From an uncultured Ignavibacteria bacterium (GTDB lineage Bacteria; Bacteroidota; Ignavibacteria; Kapaibacteriales; UBA2268), in assembly GCA_903911805.1 (NCBI GenBank), contig CAIWET010000022.1:1-7317 (forward strand): a stretch of 7,317 nt of DNA, given 5' to 3'. The position numbers were made by a program, and so were the translations under genes. The notes beneath the pieces are model-generated. The model worked only from the letters and a program-made list of their open reading frames with translations, had not been told where the DNA came from and made no database searches. Positions 6,799 through 7,317 of this stretch are shown here, piece by piece (position 1 is the first letter of the stretch; each line of letters begins with the position of its first letter).

Positions 6799-7317
6799 TT
6801 AACATATTAATTCTGATTTAGAAAGATTTGCATGATTTTCTATCCATGGATTATCCAAAATAATAGAATTCTTTTTGGAATTATCAATAATGAGTTTATA
6901 GAAATTTGGGCTATTTGGATTGTTATCTATATTCCCATTAATAAATTTAAATCCAAATATTTCTTTTAAAGTATCTCCATTTCGTACAACTAATTGATCA
7001 GGATTTGAAGAATTGATTAAAAGATATGGAGCATATTGAATTGATCGAGCATTAAACAATTTTCCATCATCTGCGTGAGACCAATTCCATGGCTTAATAA
7101 CAAGCATAGCTGAATCTTGGTATTGATCAACATTATTATAGGCATAAATATCTACCTGATTCATTCTCAAAGCTGTATTTATTTTCTTTTTTGAATCCCA
7201 GTGCCATCCTTTTAGAAAGTGCTTTTGTTGAAAATTTGGATCACTTGCATTTAAATAAGTATCTACTCCAATTACGGTAAATTGGTGTTGTAATGGTTCT
7301 TTATCCTGCGATTTAGC
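6799..7317 (-). CDS. 3'-truncated paralogue of the 449-residue secreted protein (5' end outside the window)
   Basis: The frame is open from the window edge to TAA at 6799-6801, 172 codons. An internal TTG at 7168-7170 can look like a start but is not one: codons before it continue the homology (AKSQDKEPLQHQFTV, NFQQKHFLKGWHWDSKKKINTA). The sequence matches residues 15-172 of the 449-residue protein without gaps, 140 of 158 residues identical by hand count. The signal peptide is therefore expected just beyond the edge. Homology stops abruptly after ILDNPW, and 14 unrelated residues (IENHANLSKSELIC) lead to the stop. The product would have about 186 residues, against about 1600 for the inferred full-length paralogue, and no T9SS sorting domain. 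It is most likely a truncated gene copy, possibly still transcribed because a hairpin terminator follows. A genuine short secreted member of the family cannot be excluded. Confidence 0.75.
   Translation of the reverse strand, partial: AKSQDKEPLQHQFTVIGVDTYLNASDPNFQQKHFLKGWHWDSKKKINTALRMNQVDIYAYNNVDQYQDSAMLVIKPWNWSHADDGKLFNARSIQYAPYLLINSSNPDQLVVRNGDTLKEIFGFKFINGNIDNNPNSPNFYKLIIDNSKKNSIILDNPWIENHANLSKSELIC
6844..7317. repeat. Direct repeat, copy B (within the truncated paralogue)
   Basis: Partner of 4999-5472, same orientation. The left boundary is sharp at about 6843/6844, where homology to copy A ends. The right end runs off the window, so the repeat is longer than seen here. Confidence 0.85.

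Noticed and set aside
6799..7170. A 123-residue gene starting at TTG 7168-7170
   Set aside because: The frame stays open and homologous to the paralogue all the way to the window edge, so the true start is upstream, outside the window.

Overview
The window is AT-rich throughout. It probably comes from a member of the Bacteroidota/FCB group (Bacteroidetes, Ignavibacteria or Kapabacteria-like), and I cannot fix the genus. The main evidence is a classic type IX secretion system (T9SS) type A C-terminal sorting domain on the largest reading frame (LYPNP motif, then a GVYFLKI strand and a lysine-rich end). A second secreted protein carries a weaker sorting-like tail. No housekeeping gene is present, so this is accessory, surface-protein territory.

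Layout. On the plus strand, 99-650 holds the remains of a small serine recombinase of the resolvase/invertase type. It has lost its N-terminal catalytic-serine segment and carries an in-frame TAA just before the DNA-binding domain. It runs head-on into an intrinsic terminator (649-671) that serves the minus-strand genes. Everything else is on the minus strand and reads from the right edge to the left: a 3'-truncated secreted protein gene (7317 to 6799, 5' end outside the window); a terminator (6771-6787); a 405-residue secreted WD40-like propeller protein (6734 to 5517); a 449-residue frame with a signal peptide (5514 to 4165); and an 1126-residue frame with the T9SS sorting domain (4066 to 686).

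The 449- and 1126-residue frames look like the two halves of one ancestral protein of about 1609 residues, split by a TGA and a net one-base shift in the roughly 100 bases between them. The first half has the export signal and no sorting domain. The second half has the sorting domain and no export signal. The distance from the ATG to the final stop is 4829 bases, one short of a multiple of three.

The truncated gene at the right edge is a paralogue of the N-terminal third of the 449-residue frame. The two align without gaps over 474 bp (offset 1845), at about 89% protein identity by hand count, and include a 113-bp stretch with no mismatch. This suggests a repeated gene family that exchanges sequence by gene conversion. 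The propeller gene and the large split gene are two bases apart with an internal Shine-Dalgarno sequence, so they form an operon. Both products would be exported and probably displayed or released at the cell surface. Their biological role is unknown. The strongest leads are this duplicated, mosaic, partly broken T9SS surface-protein family and the dead recombinase beside it.
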